Assembly: GCF_023701745.1 (NCBI RefSeq)
Contig: NZ_JAJOZB010000001.1
Span: 2,610,501-2,674,500, forward strand
From: Streptomyces sp. RKAG293
GTDB taxonomy: Bacteria > Actinomycetota > Actinomycetes > Streptomycetales > Streptomycetaceae
Direction: 5' to 3'
Length of the DNA stretch: 64,000 nucleotides
Part shown: piece by piece, positions 7,543-16,638 of the stretch
Position numbering within the stretch: the stretch's first letter is position 1
Layout: every line of letters begins with the position of its first letter
The notes under the pieces: model-generated
The model's database searches: none
The model's input: only the letters and a program-made list of their open reading frames with translations
What the model was told of the DNA's origin: nothing
Position numbers and translations under genes: made by a program

Positions 7543-8964
7543 CTAGCCGACGGAGCCTTCCATCTGCAGCTCGATCAGGCGGTTCAGCTCCAGCGCGTAC
7601 TCCATCGGCAGCTCACGCGCGATCGGCTCGACGAAGCCGCGCACGATCATCGCCATCGCCTCGAACTCCGTCATACCGCGGCTCATCAGGTAGAAGAGCT
7701 GGTCGTCGGAGACCTTGGAGACGGTCGCCTCGTGGCCCATGGAGACATCGTCCTCACGGACGTCCACGTACGGGTACGTGTCCGAGCGGGAGATCGTGTC
7801 GACGAGCAGGGCGTCACAGAGCACGTTGGACTTGGCTCCGGCCGCGCCCTCGCCGATCTCGATGAGACCGCGGTAGGAGGTACGGCCGCCGCCGCGCGCC
7901 ACGGACTTGGAGACGATGTTGGACGACGTGTTCGGCGCCATGTGCACCATCTTCGCGCCGGCGTCCTGGTGCTGGCCCTCGCCCGCGAAGGCGATGGACA
8001 GGGTCTCGCCCTTGGCGTGCTCGCCCATCAGGTAGACGGCCGGGTACTTCATGGTCACCTTGGAGCCGATGTTGCCGTCGACCCACTCCATCGTGGCGCC
8101 CTCGTAGGCGACCGCGCGCTTGGTGACCAGGTTGTAGACGTTGTTCGACCAGTTCTGGATGGTCGTGTAGCGGCAGCGGCCGCCCTTCTTCACGATGATC
8201 TCGACCACGGCGCTGTGCAGCGAGTCCGAGGAGTAGATCGGCGCGGTGCAGCCCTCGACGTAGTGGACGTAGGCGTCCTCGTCGACGATGATCAGCGTCC
8301 GCTCGAACTGGCCCATGTTCTCCGTGTTGATACGGAAGTAGGCCTGCAGCGGGATGTCGACGTGGACGCCCTTGGGGACGTAGATGAACGATCCGCCGGA
8401 CCACACGGCCGAGTTCAGCGAGGCGAACTTGTTGTCGCCCACCGGGATGACGGTGCCGAAGTACTCCTGGAACATCTCCGGGTACTGCTTCAGCGCCGTG
8501 TCGGTGTCGAGGAAGATGACGCCCTGCTCCTCCAGGTCCTCACGGATCTGGTGGTAGACGACCTCGGACTCGTACTGGGCGGCGACACCGGCGACGAGAC
8601 GCTGCTTCTCGGCCTCCGGGATGCCCAGCCGGTCATAGGTGTTCTTGATGTCCTCGGGCAGATCCTCCCAGGAAGCGGCCTGCTTCTCGGTGGAGCGCAC
8701 GAAATACTTGATGTTGTCGAAATCAATGCCGCTGAGGTCCGAGCCCCAGGTCGGCATGGGCTTCTTGCCGAACAGTTTCAGACCCTTGAGCCGCAGCTTC
8801 AGCATCCACTCCGGCTCGGATTTCTTCGCGGAGATGTCGCGCACGACATCCTCGTTGATTCCACGCCGGGCGTTGGTGCCGGCGTCGTCCGAGTCGGACC
8901 AGCCGAACTCGTACGTGCCCAGCCCATCGAGTTCCGGGTGCGTGGTCTCCGTGGGAGCAGTCAT
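7543..8964 (-). CDS. sufB: SufB, scaffold subunit
   Basis: A 473-aa SufB with highly conserved blocks: [57 protein letters not shown], and the C-terminal [20 protein letters not shown]. It is the subunit on which the nascent cluster is built. The ATG at 8964 overlaps the sufR TGA (positions 8961-8964), so I rejected a much longer upstream reading that only translates sufR out of frame. Length and conservation are normal for the family. Confidence 0.96.
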   Translation of the reverse strand: MTAPTETTHPELDGLGTYEFGWSDSDDAGTNARRGINEDVVRDISAKKSEPEWMLKLRLKGLKLFGKKPMPTWGSDLSGIDFDNIKYFVRSTEKQAASWEDLPEDIKNTYDRLGIPEAEKQRLVAGVAAQYESEVVYHQIREDLEEQGVIFLDTDTALKQYPEMFQEYFGTVIPVGDNKFASLNSAVWSGGSFIYVPKGVHVDIPLQAYFRINTENMGQFERTLIIVDEDAYVHYVEGCTAPIYSSDSLHSAVVEIIVKKGGRCRYTTIQNWSNNVYNLVTKRAVAYEGATMEWVDGNIGSKVTMKYPAVYLMGEHAKGETLSIAFAGEGQHQDAGAKMVHMAPNTSSNIVSKSVARGGGRTSYRGLIEIGEGAAGAKSNVLCDALLVDTISRSDTYPYVDVREDDVSMGHEATVSKVSDDQLFYLMSRGMTEFEAMAMIVRGFVEPIARELPMEYALELNRLIELQMEGSVG

Positions 8965-9761
8965 GCGGGGTTCCTCCCGGCCGTACTGGCGGATGCGTTG
9001 TTCACTGCGGTATCGGTATTCACTGCGGTACCGGCCTGCTGTCTCTGCTGGTGTTGCGGGTGCTGCGGGATGTACGTCGTGCAGACGCCGTCGCCGTGGG
9101 CGATGGTGGCCAGCCGCTGGACGTGGGTTCCCAGCACGTGGGAGAAGACCTCGGCCTCCGCCTCGCACAGCTGCGGGAACTCCTCGGCGATGTGCGCCAC
9201 CGGGCAGTGGTGCTGGCACAGCTGCTCGCCGGCGGGCTCCCGCGCGCCGGAGACGGCCGACGCACTGCGGGTGGTAGCAGCGTACCCGTCCTCACTCAAG
9301 GCCTTGGCGAGCGCCTGGGTGCGCTGGGCGGGGTCCGCCGCGTCGACGGCGGCACGGTAGCGGTCCGCCTGCTTGGCGACCCGGGCCCGGGCGAACGCGG
9401 TGACCGCGGCATCGCCCAGCTCCCCGCCACCGGCGGACTGCGCGATCCAGCGCAGCGCGTCGGCCGCGATCTGGTCGTAGGCCTGGTCGAAGGCGTCGCG
9501 CCCGCAGTCGGTGAGCGAGAAGACCTTGGCGGGGCGTCCTCGGGTGCGTGCCCCGTAGACCCGCTGCTCACGCGGCTCGACGATGTTCTCCGCGACGAGG
9601 TGGTCCAGATGGCGGCGGACGGCGGCCTGGGTGAGGCCCAGCCGCTCCGCCAGGTCGGCGGTGGTCGAAGGACCGTGGTCCAGGATCGACCGGGCGACCC
9701 GGTTGCGGGTACTCCGCTCCCCGGTCGTCTGCTCCTCCTGGGCCGCGCCGACGTTTTTCAC
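8961..9761 (-). CDS. sufR: SufR, Fe-S-sensing repressor of the suf operon
   Basis: A 266-aa protein with an ArsR-like winged helix at the N-terminus ([20 protein letters not shown], then [10 protein letters not shown]). A C-terminal cluster of cysteines ([20 protein letters not shown] and GVCTTY) likely holds an Fe-S cluster. I chose GTG 9761 ([10 protein letters not shown]) because the SufR-type operator CAAC-N6-GTTG ends exactly at this codon. A longer reading from GTG 9833 would place the operator inside the gene and has no ribosome site. Holo-SufR represses the operon when clusters are plentiful. The Gln/His-rich tail (~30 aa) is low-complexity. Confidence 0.9.
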   Translation of the reverse strand: MKNVGAAQEEQTTGERSTRNRVARSILDHGPSTTADLAERLGLTQAAVRRHLDHLVAENIVEPREQRVYGARTRGRPAKVFSLTDCGRDAFDQAYDQIAADALRWIAQSAGGGELGDAAVTAFARARVAKQADRYRAAVDAADPAQRTQALAKALSEDGYAATTRSASAVSGAREPAGEQLCQHHCPVAHIAEEFPQLCEAEAEVFSHVLGTHVQRLATIAHGDGVCTTYIPQHPQHQQRQQAGTAVNTDTAVNNASASTAGRNPA

Positions 9762-9774
9762 AACTTCATTGTTG
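9761..9774. promoter_or_regulatory. SufR operator CAAC-N6-GTTG
   Basis: CAACTTCATTGTTG is a perfect 4+6+4 inverted repeat matching the CAAC-N6-GTTG site I recall for SufR in Streptomyces avermitilis. It overlaps the sufR GTG start and a promoter candidate on the minus strand (TTGCCG, 18 bp, AACAAT), which would give a leaderless sufR mRNA. Confidence 0.75.
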
Positions 9775-9831
9775 CGTAATTCATCAGGCCCCGGCAACCC
9801 ATGCCGGATTCCACTCCCGGTGGAGTTCGTC

Positions 9832-9849
9832 ACTTAGGTAAACCTAAGT
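9832..9849. promoter_or_regulatory. 18-bp palindrome ACTTAGGT-AA-ACCTAAGT
   Basis: Perfect 8-bp arms around a 2-bp centre in the divergent sufR/ABC-exporter spacer. It abuts a TTGACC -35-like box (9849-9854) reading toward the ABC gene. The half-sites TTAGG and CCTAA look like DtxR/IdeR iron boxes, but those are separated by 9 bp, here by 4, so the cognate regulator is uncertain. Confidence 0.5.
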
Positions 9850-9963
9850 TGACCTGCGGAATTGCTGAATCAAGATCTTTTCTCCGCGCTTTCCGTCCGG
9901 CCGCCGGGCGTCCCGCCCCGGGCGGGTTCTGGGCACCGACCGGCGCTCCTTAGACTCACAGGC

Positions 9964-10905
9964 ATGCGAAGCGGCAGCACCAGTCAGTCACCGGCGGTCG
10001 AGATCGCCGGCCTGGTCAAGCGGTACGGAGACAAGTCCGCGGTGGACGGTCTGGACCTGACGGTGCCGGCCGGCTCGGTGACCGCCGTGCTCGGGCCGAA
10101 CGGCGCGGGCAAGACCACCACCGTCGAAACCTGTGAGGGCTACCGGCGCGCCGACGCCGGGAGCGTCCGGGTGCTGGGCCTCGACCCGGCCACCCAGGGC
10201 GCCGCGCTGCGGCCGCGCATCGGAGTGATGCTGCAGTCCGGGGGTGTGTACCCCGGGGCGCGCGCCGAGGAGATGCTGCGGCACACCGCCGCGCTGCACG
10301 CCCGCCCGGTGGATCCCGCGCTGCTCATCGAGCGGCTCGGCCTGGAGTCCTGCGGCCGCACCCCGTACCGCCGGCTGTCCGGCGGGCAGCAGCAGCGGCT
10401 CGCGCTCGCCATGGCCGTCGTCGGCCGGCCGGAACTGGTCTTCCTCGACGAGCCCACCGCCGGCCTCGACCCGCAGGCCCGCCGCGCCACCTGGGACCTC
10501 GTACGAGAGCTGCGCGCCGACGGGGTGACCGTCGTCCTCACCACCCACTTCATGGACGAGGCGGAACAGCTCGCCGACCAGGTCGTGATCATCGACCACG
10601 GCCGGTCCATCGCCCACGGCACGCCCGAGGAGCTGTGCCGGGGCGGCGCCGAGAACACCCTGCGCTTCACCGGCCGCCCCGGCCTCGACCTCGTCTCGCT
10701 GCTCAAGGCGCTGCCGGACGGCACCGCGGCGGCCGAGCTGACGCAGGGCAGCTACCGGATCGAGGGCGCCGTCGATCCCCAGCTGCTCGCCACCGTCACC
10801 TCCTGGTGCGCGCAGCACGGCGTCATGCCGGACCGGCTGGCGGTCGAGCGCCGCACCCTTGAGGACGTTTTCCTCGATCTGACCGGCAAGGAGCTGCGGG
10901 CGTGA
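9964..10905 (+). CDS. ABC exporter ATP-binding subunit
   Basis: A 313-aa DrrA/CcmA-type ATPase: Walker A GPNGAGKTTTVE, Q-loop VMLQSGGVYPGA, signature LSGGQQQRLALAMA, Walker B LVFLDEPTAGLDP, H-loop TTHFMDEAEQL. The ~90-residue C-terminal extension is variable. I chose ATG 9964 because the upstream extension has no coding character. Its GTGA overlap with the permease shows a two-gene transporter. The pair sits between suf and ctaA, as in mycobacteria (Rv1458c/Rv1457c), suggesting a role in respiratory or heme biogenesis, but the cargo is unknown. Confidence 0.9.
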   Translation: MRSGSTSQSPAVEIAGLVKRYGDKSAVDGLDLTVPAGSVTAVLGPNGAGKTTTVETCEGYRRADAGSVRVLGLDPATQGAALRPRIGVMLQSGGVYPGARAEEMLRHTAALHARPVDPALLIERLGLESCGRTPYRRLSGGQQQRLALAMAVVGRPELVFLDEPTAGLDPQARRATWDLVRELRADGVTVVLTTHFMDEAEQLADQVVIIDHGRSIAHGTPEELCRGGAENTLRFTGRPGLDLVSLLKALPDGTAAAELTQGSYRIEGAVDPQLLATVTSWCAQHGVMPDRLAVERRTLEDVFLDLTGKELRA

Positions 10906-11708
10906 CGACGGCAGAGAACACGGCAGCGGACACGGCATCCGGAGCGGGCGGAACATTCGTTCCCGACCCGGGCGCGGCGCCGCTGTCCCGCATGATCGGC
11001 GCGCAGACGGCGTTCGAGACGAAGATGCTGCTGCGCAACGGTGAGCAGCTGCTGCTGACCGTCGTGATCCCGGCCCTGCTGCTCGTCCTGTTCAGCGCCG
11101 TCTCGATCGTCGACACGGGTACCGGCAAGGCCGTCGACTTCCTGGCTCCCGGCATCCTGGCGCTCGCCGTGCTGTCCACCGCGTTCACCGGCCAGGCCAT
11201 CGCGACCGGCTTCGAGCGCCGCTACGGCGTGCTGAAGCGGCTCGGCGCCTCGCCGCTGCCGCGCTGGGCGCTGATGACCGCGAAGACCGGCTCGGTGCTG
11301 GTCACCGAGGTGCTGCAGATCGTGCTGCTGACGGCGATCGCGTTCGCGCTGGGCTGGTCGCCGCACGGAAACCCGCTCTTCGTGGTGCTGCTGCTCGTGC
11401 TGGGCACCGCCGCCTTCTCCGGGCTCGGCCTGCTGATGGCCGGCACGCTCAAGGCGGAGGCGACGCTCGCCGCCGCGAACCTCGTCTTCCTGCTGCTGCT
11501 GGTCGGCGGCGGGATCATCGTGCCGCTGGACAAGTTCCCCGGCCCGGCGCAGGACGTGCTGGCGCTGCTGCCGGTCTCCGCCCTGTCCGACGGGCTGCGG
11601 GACGTGCTGCGGGACGGCGCGGGCATGCCCTGGGGCAATCTCGCGATCCTGCTGGCCTGGGCGGTCGTGGGGCTCGGCGCGGCGGCGCGCTTCTTCAAGT
11701 GGGAGTGA
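10902..11708 (+). CDS. ABC-2 type exporter permease
   Basis: A 268-aa membrane protein with about six hydrophobic helices, including LLLTVVIPALLLVLFSAVSI, LGLLMAGTLKAEATLAAAN and the ABC2 signature region LDKFPGPAQDVLALLPVSAL. An N-terminal cytosolic segment (~40 aa) precedes helix 1. The GTG at 10902 overlaps the ATPase stop by four bases. It forms the transmembrane part of the exporter with the upstream ATPase. The reading frame is intact and ends 51 bp before the convergent beta-helix gene. Confidence 0.9.
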   Translation: MTTAENTAADTASGAGGTFVPDPGAAPLSRMIGAQTAFETKMLLRNGEQLLLTVVIPALLLVLFSAVSIVDTGTGKAVDFLAPGILALAVLSTAFTGQAIATGFERRYGVLKRLGASPLPRWALMTAKTGSVLVTEVLQIVLLTAIAFALGWSPHGNPLFVVLLLVLGTAAFSGLGLLMAGTLKAEATLAAANLVFLLLLVGGGIIVPLDKFPGPAQDVLALLPVSALSDGLRDVLRDGAGMPWGNLAILLAWAVVGLGAAARFFKWE

Positions 11709-11716
11709 CGGGGGCC

Positions 11717-11752
11717 GGCGCCGCCCCCGTCCGGGGCGCCGCCCCCGTCCGG
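11717..11752. repeat. Two tandem 18-bp units in a convergent spacer
   Basis: The unit GGCGCCGCCCCCGTCCGG occurs at 11717-11734 and again, identically, at 11735-11752, between the stops of the permease (+) and the beta-helix gene (-). It may serve as transcription-ending GC-rich structure; no clean hairpin was seen. Confidence 0.7.
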
Positions 11753-11759
11753 AGCCCGT

Positions 11760-13040
11760 TCAGCCCGGCATGATGCAATCGACGAAGCGGGCGAACTTCT
11801 TGTCGTGCGAGCCCGCGGCGACGAACGCGTCGGCCGGGTGGTCGACGATCCGGCACATGTCGTAACGGACGCTGGTCGGCAGCTGCGCACCCGCGGCGGG
11901 CCGGTACTGGTGGGCCCCGGAGAGCTGGCACATGTCGTACCGCACCAGCGGGCCGCTCGCGCCGATGTTGTAGCGGTGCGCGGTGAGGCCGTCGGAGTAC
12001 TGCTTGTACGACTGGGACGTGTCGTCGCAGTCGTTGAAGTGCACCGTGCCGCTGCTCCACTCGCAGTCGATGACCACGACCGAGGGGTCGCGTATCTCGA
12101 AGCGGATGTCCTCGGCGTGGAAGCGCTGCACGGAGTCGAAGTGCGAGGCGCGCGGGAAGCGGAAGAAGGCGCTCTCGAACCCGTACTCCGGGTGGGGCGT
12201 GGGGCGGCGGCCGGTGATGATGTAGCTGCCGCTGCGGCAGGTGATCGAGCCGCCGTAGGGGAACTCCAGGAAGTTGCCCCACTCGTAGGTGACCGTCATG
12301 TCGGTGAACCAGTAGTTGAGGAACTGGTCCTGCTGCTCGCGCTTCTCCGACCGCTGGGAGAGCCCGGAGTACAGGAACGCCTTGCGGTAGGCGCCGCCCA
12401 CCCGGCAGGCCTCCCAGCGCATCTCCGAGTTGTTGTTGCTGCCGTCCAGGGCGAGGCCGTACTCCCACTCCCCCATCCACTCGCATTCGGAGAAGCGGTA
12501 GTTCTGGGCCCAGCCGGTGGAGTACGAGGAGAAGAACGAGGCGCCGGGCGTGCCCGAGGTGAAGCGCAGGCCCTCGAACGAGATGTTGCTCCACATGTTG
12601 TTGTTGCGGCACAGGTAGGCGTCCTTGGGCGACTTCGGCGCGAAGACGATCTCGCTGATCCGCATCCCGCCGCCGCGGAACCGCAGGCCGCTCGCGCGCT
12701 TGTCCGCCTTGTCGCCGGCGAGCAGCGCACCCGGCTTCGTGATCAGGTACACCCCCGGCGGCACGTCGATCACGGTGTGCCCCACACCGTTCGAGATCCG
12801 CGACTCGGCGTAGGCGTACGCGGCGGCGAAGGCCGCGCTGTCGTCCGTCCTGCCGTCGCCCTTGGCCCCGAAGTCCGCCATGACGTCCGCCACACCGGGA
12901 TGGTCGGAGTTCTCCGACGCCGCCGCGGGGGCGTTCCACTCGCCGCTCGCGTATCCCGCGATGCCCGCTCCCGCGACCACCGCGGCACCCCCGTAGAGCA
13001 TTCTCCGCCGGTTGACCGAACCGCTCTTGTCGGTTGTCAT
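11760..13040 (-). CDS. Tat-exported right-handed beta-helix protein
   Basis: A 426-aa protein with a twin-arginine signal (NRRRMLYGGAAVVAGAGIAG). The next block (VADVMADFGAKGDGRTDDSA) is the hallmark start of the pectate-lyase-3/GH55-type beta-helix fold. The remainder has many short Asn- and Cys-containing strand repeats (CRVGGAYRKAF, CEWSSGTVHFNDCDD, two YDMCxxS/D repeats). It is probably an extracellular polysaccharide-acting or binding protein. I cannot place catalytic residues with confidence. It is transcribed against the ABC pair and divergent from ctaA. Start ATG 13040. Confidence 0.75.
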   Translation of the reverse strand: MTTDKSGSVNRRRMLYGGAAVVAGAGIAGYASGEWNAPAAASENSDHPGVADVMADFGAKGDGRTDDSAAFAAAYAYAESRISNGVGHTVIDVPPGVYLITKPGALLAGDKADKRASGLRFRGGGMRISEIVFAPKSPKDAYLCRNNNMWSNISFEGLRFTSGTPGASFFSSYSTGWAQNYRFSECEWMGEWEYGLALDGSNNNSEMRWEACRVGGAYRKAFLYSGLSQRSEKREQQDQFLNYWFTDMTVTYEWGNFLEFPYGGSITCRSGSYIITGRRPTPHPEYGFESAFFRFPRASHFDSVQRFHAEDIRFEIRDPSVVVIDCEWSSGTVHFNDCDDTSQSYKQYSDGLTAHRYNIGASGPLVRYDMCQLSGAHQYRPAAGAQLPTSVRYDMCRIVDHPADAFVAAGSHDKKFARFVDCIMPG

Positions 13041-13140
13041 ATTTCCCCCAGTCGCGGATCCTCCGCTCGATGTTAAGTGTGCCCGGCGCCTCCCGACCCC
13101 CTCGTGAAAAGTTGCACAAGCCGCCGCTTACGATGGGCGC

Positions 13141-14130
13141 GTGCCGAAGTTGCCCGAAGTCGCCCGTAATCCGCTCGCCTATCTCGACCAGCGCTGGACT
13201 CCGTCCGCCGTGACGGTCCGCCGGGCGACGCTGGCCGCCCTGGTGATGTCGGTGGTCATCGTGGCCACCGGTGGCGCGGTGCGGCTGACCGGTTCGGGGC
13301 TGGGCTGCCCGACCTGGCCCACCTGCAACGGGGACAGCCTGCTGGGCACCCGTGCGATGGGCATCAATCACACGATCGAAGTCACCAACCGCCTGCTGAC
13401 GTACGTGCTCAGCGCGGCCGTCGGCTGGGCGATCGTGGCCGCCCGCTGCGCGAAACCGCACCGGCGCAGCCTGACCCGGCTGGGCTGGGCGCAGTTCTGG
13501 GTGGTGATGGGCAACGCGGTGTGGGGCGGCCTGACCGTGCTGACCAAGCTCAACCCGTACATCGTCTCCACCCACTTCCTGCTCAGCACCGCGCTCATCA
13601 CCGTCGCGGTCCTGATGTGGCAGCGGGCCCGTGAGGGCGATGCGGAGCCCCGCCCGCTGGTCGGCAAGCCGGTACAGCAGCTGGCCTGGGTGCTGACCGC
13701 CGCGAGCGCGGCGCTGATCGCGGCCGGCACGATCGTGAGCGGTGCGGGCCCGCACCCCGGCGCCTCGTCCAAGGTGCACCGGATCGACCTCGACTGGAAG
13801 ACCGTCGCGCAGCTGCACGCCGATCTCGCCTGGGTCGTGGTGGCCCTCACGCTCGCGCTGTGGTTCGTGCTGCGCGCCGTGGACGCGCCGGCCGGGCCGA
13901 AGGCCCGTACCCGGGACCTGTTCGTCGTACTGATGGCGCAGGGCGTCATCGGCTATGTGCAGTACTTCACGCACCTGCCGGAGGTGCTGGTCGGGCTGCA
14001 CATGCTCGGTTCGGCGCTGATCTGGATCGGGGTGCTGCGGGTCGTGCTGTCGATGCGCGAACGCCCGTCGGTACAGCCCGGCATCCCGGGCCCGGCGCAG
14101 TCCGGGTCAGCGCTCGCGTCCACGGCCTGA
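13141..14130 (+). CDS. ctaA: Heme A synthase
   Basis: A 329-aa COX15/CtaA-family membrane protein with eight predicted helices. Heme-ligand histidines sit in GINHTIEVTNRLLTY, STHFLLSTALI, QLHADLAWVVV and LHMLGSALIWIGV, and GLGCPTWPTCNGD carries the conserved cysteine pair of the first loop. It oxidises heme O to heme A for the aa3 terminal oxidase, using the product of ctaB (2 kb away, opposite strand). GTG start at 13141. Its last 24 bp overlap the end of the convergent amidohydrolase gene. Confidence 0.95.
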   Translation: MPKLPEVARNPLAYLDQRWTPSAVTVRRATLAALVMSVVIVATGGAVRLTGSGLGCPTWPTCNGDSLLGTRAMGINHTIEVTNRLLTYVLSAAVGWAIVAARCAKPHRRSLTRLGWAQFWVVMGNAVWGGLTVLTKLNPYIVSTHFLLSTALITVAVLMWQRAREGDAEPRPLVGKPVQQLAWVLTAASAALIAAGTIVSGAGPHPGASSKVHRIDLDWKTVAQLHADLAWVVVALTLALWFVLRAVDAPAGPKARTRDLFVVLMAQGVIGYVQYFTHLPEVLVGLHMLGSALIWIGVLRVVLSMRERPSVQPGIPGPAQSGSALASTA

Positions 14131-15246
14131 CCCGGCGCGGTCCGCGCGCCGCTCCAGCCCGTAGACCCGCCGCGCGTTCCCTGCGGCGATCATGCCCGCG
14201 ACGCGCCGCGCGTCGGACGGCGTCCAGGCCCCGACGGCCACCCGGTCGGTGACCAGCCGCTCCAGCGCCTCGCGGAAGAACCGGGCCCCGGTCACGTACA
14301 GCTCGGGCAGCGCGTACGCCCCGGTCGAGAAGAGCACCTTGCCGAAGGGCGCCAGTTCCAGTGTCTCGGCCAGGGCCGGCGCCGCCGGCGCGGAGCCGAT
14401 GTCCGTGTGGACGTGCGCGAACGCGGCCGCCAGCCGGGCGGCCGGCCGGTGGTTCGGGAAGCTCCGTAAGAGCACCACATCGGTGCCGAGACCCGCGGTG
14501 GCGCGCAGAAACCCGGTGAGCCGCAGCGGGTCGGCGCCCGCCGGGCCGCGGATCTGCAGCGGCAGGCCGGTCGCGACGGCGTTCCACACCAGATGGCGCA
14601 GCAGCACCGGGTCGTCGAGCGGTTCACCGGCCGTACGTCCCGCCAGCCAGGCGCCGGCCGCGCGCCGTACCAGGCCGGCGTCGGGCGGCCCGGCCGGGAA
14701 TCCGGGCGGACAGGTGTCGGACACCGAGAACGCGACGGCCGTCCGTGCCGCTCCGTGCACCGCCTCGGCGACATTGGTGAGGAACGCACCCGCGGTCCCC
14801 GAGGTGTCGGCGACCTGCTGCGCCAGCGGTTCCAGCCGGACGATCTCGTACGCCGCGGCGGCGGCCGCCGCGCCCAGTTCCTTGGGCGAGGTGAGGTCGG
14901 CGGGCAGTGCGGCGGACCCCGGACCAGCGGCGCCGTCCCGGGCTCCGGCTCCCACCGCGGCGTCCACCAGATAGCCGCCGATCCCGGTGCCGCGCAGCAG
15001 CAGCCGGGTGGCCTCGTACGCGCCCAGCTCCCGGCGCCCCGCCAGGTAGTGCGCGGGGGTGCAGTGCGGTTCCAGGCCCAGCAGGGGCGGGCACCAGCGG
15101 CGGACGGCGAAGCCTGCGGGACTGTCGAAGAGCGTGGTGCCGGGCGCGGCGGCCCCCGTGAGGAGCGCCTCGAACGAGCCGAGGCCCAGCTCCCCGGGGA
15201 CGACCCCGTGGCAGTGCGCGTCCACCAAAGGTGGCAGCTCCAGCAT
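14107..15246 (-). CDS. Amidohydrolase-family protein
   Basis: A 379-aa TIM-barrel amidohydrolase-2-like protein. It opens with the metal-binding HxH motif (LVDAHCHG). Later candidates are SFPNHRP, VHTDIG and LFSTGAYALPELYVTG with a C-terminal metal-type region. I chose ATG 15246 since it has GAGGAG 7 nt upstream and puts the HxH motif at the usual place. The substrate is unknown. Ala/Gly-rich insertions (residues ~85-130) are unusual. It lies between ctaA and ctaB on the minus strand and its 3' end overlaps ctaA antisense. Confidence 0.75.
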   Translation of the reverse strand: MLELPPLVDAHCHGVVPGELGLGSFEALLTGAAAPGTTLFDSPAGFAVRRWCPPLLGLEPHCTPAHYLAGRRELGAYEATRLLLRGTGIGGYLVDAAVGAGARDGAAGPGSAALPADLTSPKELGAAAAAAAYEIVRLEPLAQQVADTSGTAGAFLTNVAEAVHGAARTAVAFSVSDTCPPGFPAGPPDAGLVRRAAGAWLAGRTAGEPLDDPVLLRHLVWNAVATGLPLQIRGPAGADPLRLTGFLRATAGLGTDVVLLRSFPNHRPAARLAAAFAHVHTDIGSAPAAPALAETLELAPFGKVLFSTGAYALPELYVTGARFFREALERLVTDRVAVGAWTPSDARRVAGMIAAGNARRVYGLERRADRAGSGRGRER

Positions 15247-15309
15247 CACTGACTCCTCGCACCGCCGGCCGGGACCGTTTCCCATGGTCCCTAACGGGCG
15301 GGCGGGGCG

Positions 15310-15669
15310 TCAGGTGTTGCTGGGACCGCCGATCTGGATTCCGGCCATCCGCGACCACTCGTACGGGCCGGTGCGCACCTTGGCGGCGAATTCGCCGTCG
15401 AAGTCCTCGTGCACGGTGACTCCGGCGCGCTCGACGGCCGCGACGGCCATGGCGTACGTCGGGGCCACCAGGTCGCCCCATTCGCCGTTCTCGCCGACGA
15501 GGACGATCCGGGCGCCGATCTCACCGATGTAGGCGATGTTCGCCTCGGCGCCGCCGCCGTGGCTCTTGGCGAAGGCACCGATCTGCTTCGCCAGCCTGGC
15601 GGTGCGGCGCTCGGCGCGCGGGTCCGCCTTCGGAGTCTCTTCCACGGTGTTCTGCGCGGTCTCAGCCAT
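15310..15669 (-). CDS. Conserved small cytosolic protein, function unknown
   Basis: 119 aa, no signal peptide or membrane helix. The N-terminus is charged (KADPRAERRTARLAKQIG) and the body has alternating strands (IAYIGEIGARIVLVGENGEW) ending SRMAGIQIGG. I do not recognise a domain. The codon usage and clean start (ATG 15669) argue that it is real. It ends 63 bp before the amidohydrolase start on the same strand and begins 24 bp after the ctaB stop, so it could be co-transcribed with ctaB. Its position between heme A genes is the only functional hint. Confidence 0.65.
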   Translation of the reverse strand: MAETAQNTVEETPKADPRAERRTARLAKQIGAFAKSHGGGAEANIAYIGEIGARIVLVGENGEWGDLVAPTYAMAVAAVERAGVTVHEDFDGEFAAKVRTGPYEWSRMAGIQIGGPSNT

Positions 15670-15693
15670 GAGGCAGATGCTACCCGTCGGTAA

Positions 15694-16638
15694 TCAGTGA
15701 AGGAAAGGATCCACGGCCACGACGACGAAGAGCAGCGACAGATAGGTGATGGACCAGTGGAACAGCCGCATCTCCTTGAGCTTCGCGCCGCTGACCCCGG
15801 CCTTCGCCCGGCTGTACAGGCCGTGCGCCTCCTTGAGCCACATCGCGCCGAGCAGCACCGCGGCCACCGGGTACAGCCAGGAGGTCTCGCCCAGCGGCCA
15901 CCACAGGGCCAGCGAGACGATCACCATGGCCCAGCTGTAGATGACGATCTGCCGCGCGACCACCAGGTTGCCGGCCACGACCGGCAGCATCGGCACGCCC
16001 ACCCGCTCGTAGTCGTCCTTGACCTTCATCGACAGCGGCCAGTAGTGCGGCGGCGTCCACAGGAAGATCACCAGGAAGAGGACCAGCGCGGCCCACGAGA
16101 CGGAGTTCGTGACCGCGGACCAGCCGATGAACACCGGCATGCAGCCCGCGATGCCGCCCCACACGATGTTCTGCGCGGTGCGGCGCTTGAGGCCGAGCGT
16201 GTACACGAAGACATAGAAGAGGATGGCCGTCAGCGACAGCGCCGCCGAGAGCGTGTTGACCAGGACCGCGAACCAGACGGTGGAGACCACCGAGAGCGTG
16301 ATGCCGAAGATCAGCCCCTCGCGCGGCGACACCATGCCGGTGACCAGCGGACGCTGCTCGGTGCGGTGCATCAGGGCGTCGATGTCGCGGTCGATGTACA
16401 TGTTGAGCGCGTTGGCACCGCCCGCCGACAGATAACCGCCCACGACGGTCGTCAGCACCAGCCACAGATCGGGGACGCCACCCGCCGCCAGGAACATCAC
16501 CGGAACGGTCGTGATGAGCAGCAGTTCGATGATGCGTGGCTTGGTCAGCGCCACGAACGCCATGACACGAGCCGCGAACGGCCGCTGTCCGGAGCTCGTC
16601 CCGATGACCCCTGCGGGTCGGGATTCGACGGCCGTCAC
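15694..16638 (-). CDS. ctaB: Protoheme IX farnesyltransferase (heme O synthase)
   Basis: A 314-aa UbiA-superfamily membrane prenyltransferase with nine hydrophobic stretches. The first Asp-rich motif is [21 protein letters not shown] and a second conserved loop is [15 protein letters not shown]. It adds farnesyl to heme B, giving heme O for CtaA. I placed the start at GTG 16638 (AGGGG 5 nt upstream); GTG 16644, two codons earlier, is the alternative. It is divergent from tkt across a 397-bp spacer, as in many actinobacteria. Confidence 0.95.
   Translation of the reverse strand: MTAVESRPAGVIGTSSGQRPFAARVMAFVALTKPRIIELLLITTVPVMFLAAGGVPDLWLVLTTVVGGYLSAGGANALNMYIDRDIDALMHRTEQRPLVTGMVSPREGLIFGITLSVVSTVWFAVLVNTLSAALSLTAILFYVFVYTLGLKRRTAQNIVWGGIAGCMPVFIGWSAVTNSVSWAALVLFLVIFLWTPPHYWPLSMKVKDDYERVGVPMLPVVAGNLVVARQIVIYSWAMVIVSLALWWPLGETSWLYPVAAVLLGAMWLKEAHGLYSRAKAGVSGAKLKEMRLFHWSITYLSLLFVVVAVDPFLH

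Noticed and set aside
9761..9833. Longer SufR start at GTG 9833
   Set aside because: Would place the SufR operator and promoter inside the gene and has no ribosome site.
9832..9849. Classical DtxR/DmdR iron box
   Set aside because: Half-sites match but spacing is 4 bp rather than 9; kept only as an unassigned palindrome.
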